From the NCBI GenBank assembly GCA_009103225.1, contig RHPI01003536.1:13370-77369 (forward strand): DNA of 64,000 nucleotides. Reading direction: 5' to 3'. Origin of the DNA: Chlorokybus atmophyticus (Eukaryota > Streptophyta > Chlorokybophyceae > Chlorokybales > Chlorokybaceae). A program made the position numbers and the translations under genes. Below, piece by piece: positions 13,201 through 24,737 of this stretch. Under the pieces are notes generated by a model, which was not told the origin of the DNA, made no database searches, and saw nothing but the letters and a program-made list of their open reading frames with translations. The stretch's first letter is position 1; each line of letters begins with the position of its first letter.

Positions 13201-14060
13201 CATTGTTGGTCTGCTGTGATGGTGATTACATGTTGTCGCAGCTGAATGTGTGGTCAATGTTAGGTGTCAATTGGATGGCCGGTGCATGTAGCTGGATTGC
13301 AGGTGAGGTTTGCACCGGGTGTGAGGGAGCTTCATATTGAGTTGCCTGGGGGGTTTGGTTTCAGGTTTAGCTTGCATCGTATTCGACAAGGGCTTGCTGG
13401 CTTCCCACAGCGTTTGGGAAGTGACCTTTTAGTGGTGGAGCATGTGGTAGGCAACGTGTCACTTGCGCGCTGGGTGATTGGTACTCAATGTGATGCGAAT
13501 CCTGGTCGCCGGCGTTTCTGAGTTGAGCAGTGGCATGACACGGAGTGGTTGCCGTTTGAGGTCTGTCAGTAGAGTCTTCATCCAATGATGGGAGGTGACA
13601 ATGATTATAATGACAACCCTGGCCTACCTCATCCTCTTCCACATATCAAGGGCGGTGGCTGGCATCTCATCGTGCCGGCAGGACCAAGTGTGTACTATGT
13701 TTGGGGTCGTAGTTCGGTGGTAGTTTCGTGGATGTTAAATCGCTTATTGGCAACACGCTTCACCCTCCACTGGGTGATGTTTGGTTGGCACACTTGTTTA
13801 CCGGCCGGCCTGCATGCGTGTGTAATGCATTGGCAGGCAGTGATGGAGCGTGACGGTGCTGTGTATGTGTATACGTGTGGTGTGATGTCATGTCATGTGC
13901 ATGTGTTCTGCAGGTGCTCATAATATGAATGCTGGTGGATGAGGCCGTGTCTGCAGCCAGCGTCAACCGGGAGCAATGGGAAGCCCTGCTCAGGTTGTTG
14001 GAGCACTGCGTAGTCAACATGTTTGTGCCTGCCTTGTGGGTGCTGAGGTGGTTGCCGCCG
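10260..14060. other. Region without a supportable gene
   Basis: The segment 10260-10900 is upstream of ST1 and partly matches the region upstream of ST2 (CCGCCGCCGCCGTC at about 10860 and 41360), so it belongs to the duplicated unit. From 11280 to 12250 the sequence is AT-rich. From 12280 to 13920 it is GC-richer and contains several open frames of 80-110 codons on the plus strand (for example 12413-12667, 12896-13219 and 13264-13521). They have plausible composition, but I recognise none and see no convincing splice chain linking them. Confidence 0.4.
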
Positions 14061-14315
14061 GGGGGGGGGGGGNNNNNNNNNNNNNNNNNNNNNNNNNNNN
14101 NNNNNNNNNNNNNNNNNNNNNNNNNNNNNNNNNNNNNNNNNNNNNNNNNNNNNNNNNNNNNNNNNNNNNNNNNNNNNNNNNNNNNNNNNNNNNNNNNNNN
14201 NNNNNNNNNNNNNNNNNNNNNNNNNNNNNNNNNNNNNNNNNNNNNNNNNNNNNNNNNNNNNNNNNNNNNNNNNNNNNNNNNNNNNNNNNNNGGGGGGGGG
14301 GGGGGGGGGGGGGGG
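14061..14315. other. Assembly gap (219 N) flanked by poly-G
   Basis: Ns span 14073-14291. Twelve G residues precede and about 24 follow. Open frames that appear to cross this gap are artefacts. Confidence 0.95.
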
Positions 14316-14703
14316 CAAATCCCATTTGCGCATTGCTTAGTTGTTAATATGTTTGCCTTCAAAAGATGCTCCCATGGACAAGGGTTCCTAGTGAATGATG
14401 TGTGGGCACTGAGCATAAAATGCGAGCGAATGCTATATTGTGTTGGTGTGTCCTGCTGTGCTTTAGCGCACACAGCTTGTGAGCAGCAAAATTGTGATAT
14501 GTATTAGATCACATGTGGCAGCAAGTTACAATGTGCTGCGCATTGCAGATTTTTGTGTTACTGACAACCCCGTTGTGAACGAGGTTGCAGTGGCATAACT
14601 GCCTCGTGTACTCAAATACAGACGAGTCCTGGTGGATGCAATACACTCGTGCAATTACCAGACACGTTTTTTCACCTGTGTGCACAAAGCACTATTGTCA
14701 CTA

Positions 14704-15886
14704 TCATGACACTGGCTCATTGCTAACTACGCCCTGTGCAGCCAACAACTGCCTGCCTACATACTTGGAATAAGCCGGTGGTATGCACTCCACGAGCGTG
14801 CACTCGTCTTCAATCCAGTCAATACCGAAAGCCATGCTCCACCCACTCACGCGACCTCTTGATGCTGCTTGCCCATACACAGGATACACATGTTTCCTTA
14901 CTATTGTGTGCGACTGTGACACACCCACAATGCCGGTGTTGCGGTGTCCAGACAGGTCTCCTAGGTGCTTTGCGGCGTGGTCGCAATAAAGGTCAACCGC
15001 CAATGACGGGGACGTCTTAAACACTCGATGCTTGAAGGTGGAGAGATCAAACATGGTCCCACACAACACCAGGTTGTAATTCAGGTGCTGCGGCGTATCA
15101 GGGATGTTCTCGATGACAAAATGTTTGCCACTCAAAAGCACCCTTGCCCGCAGGTCGTGCAGTAATGTACCATGGTTCTAAGAGCTGGAGTGTTGCCTAC
15201 GTTGCTGCTCTGGTATGCAGCGTGCCAATGCCTGGCACGGGGGGATGGCACAAATGACGTCATAATGTGCTAGGTCTGCAAGCATTGCATCCTCCTTGAT
15301 GAATGGAAAAGGGTACTCGGGTTGGTCCATGACGTCAAGTCCTGTGACATCAAAGCCAGGGCGATGTAGTCCCATGCTTGCGCCACCACCACTACAACAC
15401 AAGTTCAGCACTTTGGGGCGATGTGGTTGTCTGTCCGGACGTCGCGCACAGTGCGTTACCCGCAGTGGCGTTGAGTGCCTCCACAAGCACGCTGTGGCTA
15501 GTCGAGGTTCCACTTTTCGATTGGTTGGCACACGGCTGCCGCCTACGCGTAGGCACATAATGTCTCCACTGTCGCTGTGGACTACCACCACGTTGTGCTT
15601 GTCAATCACCATGTGCTGGATGTCTCCATCTACAAATCTCACACTGTGCCTGCCTGCAATAGGATGGGACACCATGAGTGCTCTGCTGTGTGTTATAATG
15701 CAACCGCCATTAAGTAACACTTCAAGTGGTCTTACTTAGGCTTTCGTTGTGTGCATAGAACTGCCCCTTGTACCAGCCCTTGTCAGCTGGCCAATACACC
15801 ATCACTGTGCGACCAAGTAATGCTGCTCCTCCTGCCATGCATCGTTGACGCAGATTGTCCAGCTGTGTACGTCTACGTGCATCGGT
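14704..15886 (-). CDS. Tudor-like plus cytosine-C5 DNA methyltransferase, one in-frame TAG
   Basis: This should methylate DNA at cytosine C5. Two exons can be placed, 15886-15736 and 15653-14704, joined across an 82-nt GTAAGA...GCAG intron with matching phase. The first exon plus the start of the second reads like a Tudor/Agenet-type fold (GRTVMVYWPADKGWYKGQF, then RHSVRFVDGD). Methyltransferase motifs follow: I (LNLCCSGGGASMG), IV with the catalytic Cys (PPCQ), VI (FVIENIP), a KHRVF block, and a C-terminal IPPAYSKYVGRQLL. A TAG at 15180-15178 interrupts the frame between motifs IV and VI, with good coding on both sides in the same frame. This may be a recent pseudogene or a sequence error. 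More 5' exons probably exist. It lies next to a mobile-element gene. Confidence 0.75.
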
Positions 15887-16085
15887 CTACAGTGCACCAT
15901 GGTTCGTTCAGATAGAAGGTTTGCGCGCTCTTGTATGCACATGTCAACACGCCAGGTGCACAGCACGTTGCAGGGTGGCACGCGTACCTTGTGCTGGTCG
16001 TTGCAAGCACGAATGCTGGCCACGGGCTGCTGCGCAGCGTCGCCTCGGCCGCATTGAGCGCGTTGAGACTGATTAAACAGCGTGG

Positions 16086-16487
16086 TTAATGAAGTGCTGC
16101 TACGCATGACTGTTTGAGTGAGTACCACACGGAAGCAAGCTCACCGGCATCAGATGGACCGCCTGACCACTCGTGGTAGTGCTTGGTCGTGCATAATGCA
16201 TGTAGCATGGGGGCACCATGCCACTCGAATGGCACATTGGCATTCGGAGCAAGTGCACTAGTGTTTGTAAACTCTAGCACTGTGCACTTGTGCTTTGCTC
16301 GGCAATCGATGATGTGAAGCCCGGCAGCTTGATGATGCCAGCATGCAGCGGTAAAGGCATAAAGGTCACAACACTTCGCGCATTCACCTTGATGCCTGGT
16401 CATGCTGGAGCGCTGTCCGTTGGTGACAGTGTATGCATGGCATACTGAGCAAACCAGAGCCTCTTTGGCAGTATGCGCAGCCGTCAT
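16086..16487 (-). CDS. Cys/His-rich open frame upstream of the methyltransferase
   Basis: This is a 133-codon frame with paired cysteines (CSVCHAY, then CAKCC, with His between), which could be a zinc-binding segment. It lies upstream of the methyltransferase exons on the same strand and could be one of its 5' exons, but I could not fix a splice chain. I do not recognise the family. Confidence 0.35.
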   Translation of the reverse strand: MTAAHTAKEALVCSVCHAYTVTNGQRSSMTRHQGECAKCCDLYAFTAACWHHQAAGLHIIDCRAKHKCTVLEFTNTSALAPNANVPFEWHGAPMLHALCTTKHYHEWSGGPSDAGELASVWYSLKQSCVAALH

Positions 16488-16499
16488 CCCTCCTGCAGG

Positions 16500-17030
16500 T
16501 TGACACCATTAATAAGATAAAATGTCGGCAGTGTTGCAAACCCTAATTTCTAGAGATCAACCCTAACAATCGCGCGAGCTATTCTGCATTATGTGCGCAA
16601 CTCACTGGTGTATCAGCGCTGCAGGCCCCGCGACGGCACCAACGGCGGCGGCGGCGGTGGTGGCGGAGCAGTCGTGGGCGTCAGCGATTTGGGAGGCGGT
16701 GGGGTTAATAGCTGTCGGAGTTGAGAGCGTGGTCTCAGGTAACAACAGCATTAGTCTCAAGGAGGCTAGGAAACACGCAGTGGGTGATGAGGCGCTGATC
16801 ACTGCATGTTGTGGGATGAGGCACAGATGGTCAGATGTCGCACATGTCCATGTTTGTCAAGTCCTCCACCTCACTGCCGGAGTTGTTGAAATCGGTCAAT
16901 GATCAACCTTCAACCTGTTCTCTTGCATCTTGAGGTTGGTTTGCATGGATTGACCCTGGGGATGTCGCTGTTGGTTGTTGTGTACTGTACCCAGCCTCCG
17001 CAAAACTGTGAGCACCATGGTGTTCGCAAC
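16500..17030. other. No clear feature
   Basis: Short frames on both strands. The minus strand may hold the tail of the SPDTDV/CXC gene, because CXC-like coding ends near 17035. Nothing else is recognised. Confidence 0.3.
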
Positions 17031-17034
17031 CGAT

Positions 17035-20000
17035 TCATGAACAGCTCCTGGTGCACTGCTTGCCTGCTTTTTTGCACTTGCATCTTCTGGTGTTGCACCT
17101 CCTCGATTTGTTGCCGCAGCCATGCATAAGAAGGTCACGCCTAGAGATGGCTGCCTCCATATTCTCCGGTGGATCCTGCACCGCATACCAAACACCATGT
17201 ACCTTATGGTAGCCATACTCATGAAGTGCAGGCAAACGCATGTCCTGGTTGCAGCTTTGCATCCACATGTTGACAGCGTGGATGGTGCGCAAGCACTCCA
17301 GCCATAGTGCATCGATCATGGGAATGGTATTACGTGGGGTTGCTGTTTGTTTTATTTCACACTGTCTTGTGAATGGCCTCCAGCCACTCTGCCAAATATT
17401 GCTTGTCGTGTTGAAGGTATTACATGGGTGATGCTTGTATCCGGTCAGCTTGCCCTTCATACAGGAGTCGAGGGTCGAAGGCACTAGGAAGAAGCGCGTG
17501 GGCTCCAGACTTAGCAAGACGGTCGAGTCATGACGGACTCCGGACCAGGCTGCTTGGTAGAGCCTTGGGAGAAATCGCGTAGCTTCGTGGATACGTAAGC
17601 TTAGCAGGCGTGGCTTAGCTTGTTGGAAAGCTCTGGTTGTGAGCTAGACAGCATAGCTTACATAACAGCAATCGGCTGAGTATAGCGCACGCGGTGCTTG
17701 CCAATGTAGACGTGTGTAGAGACTGGCGGGGTATAAAGCCCAGACTTGTTGCAATGAAGATTAGAGGTCACGATGTAGCATGTGTGCGGATGCTATGACG
17801 GCAGTAGCAGTCATGCTCTTGTGTTGATGTTGTTGGCGTGTCACTTGCACGTGTGTATGTCAACATGTCGCTGGTGGTGGCTGCAGGGCCATGGAGTTCA
17901 AAGAACAAAGACACTGGCGTACCACTGCCACAAATGAAGACCTGTACTTCTCAAAGTGAGCACATCCTATGAGCCTTAGCATAAGAAAGCTCATCTCATG
18001 CTCCTCGTTTGTGACGTTGCCCATGATAAAAGCAGCATGTTGCGTAAGCACGTTGCGCCAGAAAAACTGTTTTGATATGCTTCAATGAAAGACATGTAGT
18101 TGCATCCAGTTGCAGCATACACCAACAACATCAACCGTCCTCGCTTTCCTTCAGCAATGCTGTTGATCCGCATGCTTCGTACATGCTGTTGCAGTCCAGT
18201 CAAGCTGATGAACGGAGGGCGTGCACCAGCCTTGGAATGTTGTGCCACCTGCACTGTCACATCCTTGAATGACATGTCCAATGTCTCGCTGACTGCCAGG
18301 CCGATCATAGTGACATCCGTGTCCGGTGAGAAGATCAAAACCTTGTTGTATGGCGCGGGGCTGCTTCCCCATGATTGCATGCGTAGTCATCAATAAACCA
18401 GAAAGACAAGTCGTTGTTGTCGCTGCGCGACACGACGCACACCTGGTCCCCCACATGCTCCAAGTCTGACCCCCCCGACAGCACCACCTCCTGATCCGGT
18501 CTTAGGTGCGGAGCCACCACCATGGGTAAGTGCTCCGTTATCAGCTCGCAACAATTGGCTTGAGATTGCGATCCTTGAGTACATGACGCCATGACTTGGG
18601 CAGTTCAGTGTCCCGGTTGAGGCATCTGCCAGAGGATGCCTCCGCTCCGTCATGCGTATGTTGCAACGAGGGCTTGACACCATACTAGTATCTGGGCGTG
18701 TCAAAGACCACGGGTATAGAGCGCACGGTTGGGTTCGCCAGCATGCTGAGGATACTTGTTCGCATCGGAATGTGCTATGTAATCTTTGATGCTGCCTTGC
18801 GGCAATGGGCAGTCTTGATTGATGAGAAACATCCCCTCCAGCACGGTGCGTTCAACACCAGCATGTGAATTATGTGACAAGCACGGCGTGTCAAGTGGAG
18901 CAACCTCCATCAGGAACTTCGCCTTGTCGTCGGACCTCATCTTTCCCGTCAACTCGTCGAACAGGGCTTAAGGGTGTTTGCAATACCTAGCAGTCACAAT
19001 CTCGCCTGCAGCTCTAATGGATGCCAATCGTTTGGCGACAAGCATCTATTAACGGTATTGTTTGAGTACTGTGGCCTATTTGGAAGTGCGCTTCTTGGCA
19101 GGCGCCATGTTGTTAAGATTGATGCGTCTACTCGCTTTGCAGGCCTGCTCCTCATGGCAGATGTTAACCTTCCCAAAACTAATTATGGCCTCAACTCCCA
19201 CCAGGTATTGGTTAGCAAAATCAGCTGATGCAGCTGGAGATGCTGGCACCGTGTGGTGAGGTGCGTGAGATATGGCAGAGGTGGACGCGCCATGCTTCGC
19301 TGCTTTGTAAAACATGCAACATGTTCCCGATGTCGCTACCACAGCGCGACGCATCTTGTTTAAGAGTGCGCACCACCATGTTGTTGTCATCGTTAGCATC
19401 AGCATCCATGTCAGTGCAGGTGGGTGCCATCTTAAGCAGAAGTTGACGACCTAGTTGTTTCTATGTTTGGCTGCGTTCCTTAAGATACTGCGATCTCTCA
19501 ACCAACCGTGGTGTTGTGGGGCTACACAGGGACATCTTCATGTCCCTGTTGACCTGACATTCGTGCGCCTCGTCCAGGGCCACCAATCTGCTTGGCGTCC
19601 CAGTCAGGCTTAGAGCAAAGCCACTGGCAGACAGCATATCAAGCACCGACTGTGGCATCATCTGCAGGTCCGCAAGGTGTAGAGACATCACGCGCTGGTA
19701 GTTGTATCTGTCCCAAGCGAAAGACAGCGGGCTGAGACCCTTCCAACTGGCAAGATGCAGGTGCCAAATTTTCTGCCTTGCAGCGCAAAACAGTGCAAGG
19801 TAATCCAGCATGGAGATCCAACATGGAGATCCACCACAACTGCCATGTTGCATCTCCTCTGGCCTCTCTCGCAGAACAGCTCGAAGATGATTGCTTGGTG
19901 GCATTAACTCCATTGGTACGCGCGTCCTCCTCACACTGCCTGGCGCAAAACGCACAATAATAGAAGCAAGTACCATTCGTTGGCGCATTGAAGTGGTCCC

Positions 20001-20445
20001 ACGAGGCGAGCTGGCCACCTAGCATGACTGATGGCCGTATGCGGGTTGCGGCCAGCTCCTCTGATGACTCGCTGGCAGGTGGTGACACCTGCTGCATGCG
20101 CATACAGCACTCAAATGGTGTGTCCAACTGTGGACGGCAAGAGTCACAGTGAGTTTGGGGCAGACTGCCGGCTTCGACTTGCAGCGGGTGGGGTAAGGTA
20201 GGTGCAGAAGCCACATCCGTTGTTGCATTGTGCTGTGGTCTCGCCGGTTGCGGCAAGAAGGATTGTTGCCCTGCAATTACCGGTGCTGCTCGTGGAGGGA
20301 ATGGCAGTGCATGAAGGACTGGTGTCGCGGAAGGTGGTTGCGCTCTGGCTGCGAGGGGAGCAGGAGCGGCAAGTAAGACCACTTGTGCATGCAGCAAGGG
20401 GGGCTGTATATAGGACCCATGATAAGATGGCTCACAATATTGCAA
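17035..20445 (-). pseudogene. Degenerate SPDTDV/CXC-family mobile-element gene
   Basis: Minus-strand fragments in order match a large protein family dispersed in many invertebrate and other eukaryotic genomes. I recall the family from conserved motifs; it has no agreed name that I know. Around 19461-19750 come SWKGLSPLSFAWDRYNYQR and LDEAHECQVNRDMK, the family's D-x-x-NY-x-R and D-x-AHE-x-x-N blocks. At about 18335-18480 there is a GGSD...NHGEA stretch where members have an NHEEADTR-like motif. VLIFSPDTDVTMIGL is at about 18300-18345. At 17035-17517 lies a C-terminal domain ending in a tesmin/CXC-like cluster (RRCNTRRCKCKKAGKQC). The frame changes several times. Some changes may be introns, but with no consistent splice chain I treat it as degenerate. 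A Pro-rich stretch at 20019-20445 may be its N-terminus. Confidence 0.55.
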
Positions 20446-20449
20446 AGGA

Positions 20450-22060
20450 CGAATGTAAGCTTATGCAGTGCCTGCCGCATTGTTACCAAGGCACAAGCAT
20501 GAAAGACAGCGACTTACCTCAATGGCCCGTGGGCTGCATGGAGCATGGGACTCCCTTCGGAAGCCATGGGGGCTGACAAGGTGGTATTGGGTGCACTCTC
20601 CCCGCCACCCTCGATCGCAAACTCGTCACGGAGCTCGTGAGCCATGGGCACACCATGCGCCACTGCCCCAATGGACATGTCGGAATTCAACAGGCCAACA
20701 TGCATATTAAACTAATGCCGCATTGCCGCCGCGCCCATCAGCAAGTGGGATTGAAGGACCAGTTGATGGGATTAACTCCAGGCTTGCATAAGAGCTCCAA
20801 CAAGACCTAGTGCACTGTGGTGCTGTCAACCAATCACATGTGGGTTAGCTGCATGCTTGCGACACTGCAATTGCAATAGTCAATTGCGTCACACCGTCAT
20901 CAGTTGATTGCTTTGAACAGTCACCTGCGTCATTGCTGATTGATGCACGAATGATTGCATGGACTGCGTTATTGCTGGTTGATGCACTACTGGTTAAATG
21001 CCGGACAAATGGCCACGCGCTCCTGTGCTCAAACCCAGCCTACTTCGTTCGGCACGCGCGCGCGACTTCGCACGCTCACGCACATCCTAACATGCAAAGG
21101 TAGGCATGCATTGGAGGTGCATGCAGTCAACATGCACAGCGAGATAAGCAACAACATACCGCCGCCCAGCTCGATCTATCTGCTCTGGCTTCCGCAATGT
21201 CGGCTTGACTGTAGGGTGGGTATGGGTGAATGGTGGAGGCCTGCAGCCACGCTACATGTATCACATAGACTGCGCTAAAAAACAAATTGCTCTTGCAAGG
21301 AAATGCATGTGACTGTTGAGCGTACCTCTGCATTCCTTTATGCTTGTTCCCACAGTCGCAATTGGTCCCGCATGGTTCTAACAAGGGGCTCCAAGGACTG
21401 CAGCTCCTGATCCACTCCTTGTTGCAGAAATCGAGCCACCAAGCAGCTCTCTGTGTGAAGATGGTCTCTAATGGCTTGCCTGCGGGTTTCTCCAATGTTG
21501 GTGATGCATGTTGGACAACCCCATTGCTAACGCCTGCCATCATCCATGACGTGGCGCCCGGTAGTTGCTGGATTCGCTGCTTGAACTTTTACGACCACAA
21601 CTTCTCGAAAGATGTGCCACGCCGCCGCCGCCGCCTCCTCCGCCTCCTGGTCCTCCGCCTCCTAGTTGAACCCAGGTCTACTATGCCTGACATTCGACCC
21701 GTCATTGACCTGGTGCCCCTGCGTGTCATCATCCGGCCATGAATGAAACGTGTTTGGGTGAGTGCACTCTAACTCCCATTAGGGCTGATCGAGCAATGCC
21801 TCTGTCGTACCATAAATGTTACGATACAATCAATGTCAATGGTTGTACAAAGCATGGATGGCACGAATGCATAAGTTGTACCATATATCATAGGAGCAAA
21901 GACGCACTACAAGTGTGACTCCGGTGCGGGACACTAGACGTTTAAAACCGCCTCATTTTCGATTTCGCGCCTCGTACATTCGGGTGGGCCAACCGGCGGC
22001 AGCGGCGGAGGCGGCAGCGCCACTATCAGCTAAACATGCGGCACCCAACTATTAGTTAGA
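20450..22060. other. Unassigned; possible minus-strand exon at 21127-21543
   Basis: The minus-strand frame at 21127-21543 (138 codons, with a CDCGNKHKG block) and a plus-strand frame at 21344-21742 overlap. The minus one could be an upstream exon of the SPDTDV/CXC gene. I recognise neither. The segment 20700-21000 contains repeated CTGGTTGATGCA-like words. Confidence 0.3.
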
Positions 22061-22063
22061 GAG

Positions 22064-23306
22064 ATGCCTCGTGATCCATCCGTAGGTGCACCTCGTCGTG
22101 GAGGTCGGCGCCAGCTGTCCACATTGCCCCCAGTGTTCAACCAGGCAACCATCACCAACCAATCGCAGCAAGACCCCGCGCTAACGCGTAGTACATCACA
22201 ACAACTCCACCTGGCACCGCAGCTGCAAAGGCAAGCTGGACTGCATGCGTTCTTGATGCACTGTGCACATTGCTTGCTCAACTTCTAACTTGGATGCTTG
22301 CTTCTTTCATGACTGGCACAGTGACTCACTGCATGCGTTCTGGATACACTGTGCACGTTTGTTCTTCTTTTTCAACTGTGAGGGTTGCATCTTTCATGGC
22401 TGGCAGCATGACTTATGTGGTTGTGCTTGCAGAGGGTCGATTGGAACCCCCAACCCAAACGCATTTAGCCGTGATGTGGCAACCTCGACCGTCAGCAACC
22501 CTTCCCCAAGCAAGTGGAAGATTGGCAACGAGGTAGGCACTGTGTGACACTGTGACACTGTGTGTATGTGTGTATGTGTGTAACGGATTGTTGATTTGTG
22601 AAAAGCATCCGCGAGATGCCGTCGTGGAAATCATAAACGGCCACTAGGTAGAGAGCCACGTCTATCTCAAGAGGACACTATTCATAATGTCATGTGTCAG
22701 GTGATGTGAATGCTTCATGACCTCACTGCACCGTGACACAAACTCACCTGCCCGTGACAGGTAGGTGGCTTCGACCATGATGACGAGGCCGATGCGGCCA
22801 AGTTCTATGTGGTGTATTGGACGCCTAAAGAGTGCCCCTCCCATTGGAGTGTCGCCTTGAAGAAAGCTACGCAGGTCCGGATTAAGAACGTCAAGCATGT
22901 CCGTGAGAAGGAGTACAAGTGGACACTGTTTAACAGCAACAAGCGCAAGTGAGTTGAGTCCCTCACCACCATGTCTGCAATGCAACATTGCCTTCTTACT
23001 CAGCCTCCATACACACGTACGCATCTCGCCTATTGTAACCGATACAATCAGGCACACGGACGCCCTAATGGACCCCGAGACCCAAAAAGCCCAGATGCGC
23101 ACCGCGCTCCAGTGTAAGTCACAGGCACTATTTGAGCCTGGTGCAGGCTCAAATTAAACTATCTATATCGTTACAAATGCCTTGTTGGTATGACTATCGC
23201 AGACAAGTTATGGCGGAGATTTGAGGTGACCGACAATGCAGACCCGGAGCGGAGGAGATACATCCATAAATGGGGCAATCCCATAATCTGGCAAATGATC
23301 GTGTAA
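22064..23306 (+). CDS. Unrecognised five-exon gene, 222 aa
   Basis: I do not recognise this protein. The exons are 22064-22230, 22433-22532, 22761-22948, 23004-23113 and 23203-23306. They join in frame to 669 nt, from ATG (MPRDPSVGAPRRGGRR) to TAA. Introns 2-4 are GT-AG; intron 1 would be GC-AG (AAAG|GC...TGCAG|A). The N-terminal third is basic and Gln/Ser-rich. The rest is well mixed, with motifs FDHDDEADAAKFYVVYW, WSVALKKATQVRIKNVKHVR and RRRYIHKWGNPIIWQ. It is divergent from the SPDTDV/CXC gene and may be part of the same mobile element or a host gene. Agreement of phase at four junctions is the main support. Confidence 0.5.
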
Positions 23307-23516
23307 TGCTAGTCTTACGCCGTCACTACACAATAACTCGCCGGCAGCTGACAGTCAACCACCTCGCATACCTGTTGCTTACGGTGAGCACTCTGAACTC
23401 AATCATTGGCAATTCAAGAATGCTGTAGCCTTAAACTACAAGCTTGCAGACGCGCTGCAGTGAATAGTGGCTTTTAAGACATGCTACTAAGACATGCCTG
23501 TAAACTACGCAGGTGG

Positions 23517-23916
23517 AGCGCATCCTAAAGGGCAAAGATGGAGACCCTCTCCTAGCTGCCAGCATCGACACACATGAAGAGTACCTCAGCGAAATCAACA
23601 CCATGATCATGTTAATGCAGCGGAGATGAGGCAACGGTATGCAGCCCTCCAGCCATTCACCCTGGTGAAACGCCGCACTGCATCTTGTGTCGAATACCTG
23701 AAAGATCCCAATCAGCGCCGGCCGCAAGAGACAGCAGCTCGTGACCTGCTCGTTGAGGCAGAAGCGGCATTAGATTGGCACAACCGTTTGAGGAGGACGA
23801 GCAAGCTCCGGCGTCTCCTCCACAGGCCCCAGCGCGTGGTGCTTTATTCCATGATGACGAGCAAAGCGATGATGGAGAGGAGCTGTAGCGCAGTTGGTAG
23901 TCCGTTTAGCTGGTAG
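23517..23916 (+). CDS. Possible further exons of the 22-kb gene
   Basis: After a CTACGCAG acceptor at about 23513, a frame reads VERILKGKDGDPLLAAS and runs to about 23626. A frame at 23626-23916 (MRQRYAALQPFTLVKRR...) follows. These could be alternative 3' exons of the gene ending at 23306, or a separate small gene. I could not establish a unique splice chain. Confidence 0.3.
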
Positions 23917-24224
23917 TGTACATAGCTGCAAGGCTCTTGTGACTGAGTGTTGTGCACCCTAAACCAGCTCGGTCAATCATCATTATGCTCATGCATGTCA
24001 ATACTTGCATCCCTAAGATATACAACAGAATTGCAGGCATTCGAGTCACATAATCAAATTACAAGCCTTGGCAAGTGACTGACTGAGAGACACTGTACTC
24101 ATTTTAGGTACTTGTACACAGCACATGCACATCACGATACTAGCAGTTAATGACAGTCGTGTGTAGTCATGCTATGCAAATACATATAGCGACAGTTAGG
24201 CATCAGTCACCTTCAGTTGCTTAA

Positions 24225-24640
24225 AGAATGCCTTAATTTATTAATAATTACCTAATTGGTGCTTGTGAATTAGGCTTAGTCGCCTGCACTGGTCGAGTGT
24301 GTAACCTGCAGGAGCCTGTCACATAGGTTGAGTCACCTAAGCAAGACTAATGTGTAATTTGCAAGTGCCTGCTAATAGGTGTAGTTACCTGTTAAGGCCT
24401 AATGTGTAACTTACAGGTGCCCGTTGATTAGTTTTAGTCACCTAGTAAGGCCTGATAAGTAACTAACAGGTGCCTGTTAATTAAGTGTAGTCACCTGTTA
24501 AGGCCTGATGTGTAACTGACAGGTGGCTGTTAATTAGGCATAGTCACCTGCTAAGGCCTGATAGGTAACTAACAGGCGCCTGTTAATCAGGCATAGTCAG
24601 CTGTTAAAGACTGAATTGTAACGGAACGGGCCTGATAGCA
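24225..24640. repeat. 53-bp minisatellite, about seven imperfect copies
   Basis: The word TAGTCACCTG (with variants) begins at 24277, 24330, 24382, 24435, 24488, 24541 and 24594, so the period is 52-53 bp. Each unit also holds TAAGGCCTGAT, GTAACTAACAGG and the palindrome AACAGGTGCCTGTT. The left-hand copies are the most diverged. Confidence 0.9.
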
Positions 24641-24737
24641 ATGGAAGTTACTATCAGGTCCCTGTAACAAGATTACAGGTGGACTGAGCCACGACAGTCT
24701 AAATTAGTATTTTCAAGTGCACGGCCGTTGCCAGTAT

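Noticed and set aside
13760-14507. Frames spanning the 14073-14291 gap
   Set aside because: Most residues are undefined and the edges are poly-Gly or poly-Pro from homopolymer G.
15802-16128. 108-codon minus-strand frame next to the methyltransferase
   Set aside because: The Tudor-like exon is in a different frame over 15736-15886, and its reading is far more protein-like, so most of this frame is a shadow.
23885-23965. A-box-like sequence GTAGCGCAGTTGGTAG
   Set aside because: No B-box or acceptor stem follows, and the sequence lies at the end of an open frame.
24225-24640. CRISPR array
   Set aside because: The 53-bp units are contiguous and diverged along their whole length, with no unique spacers, in a eukaryotic context.
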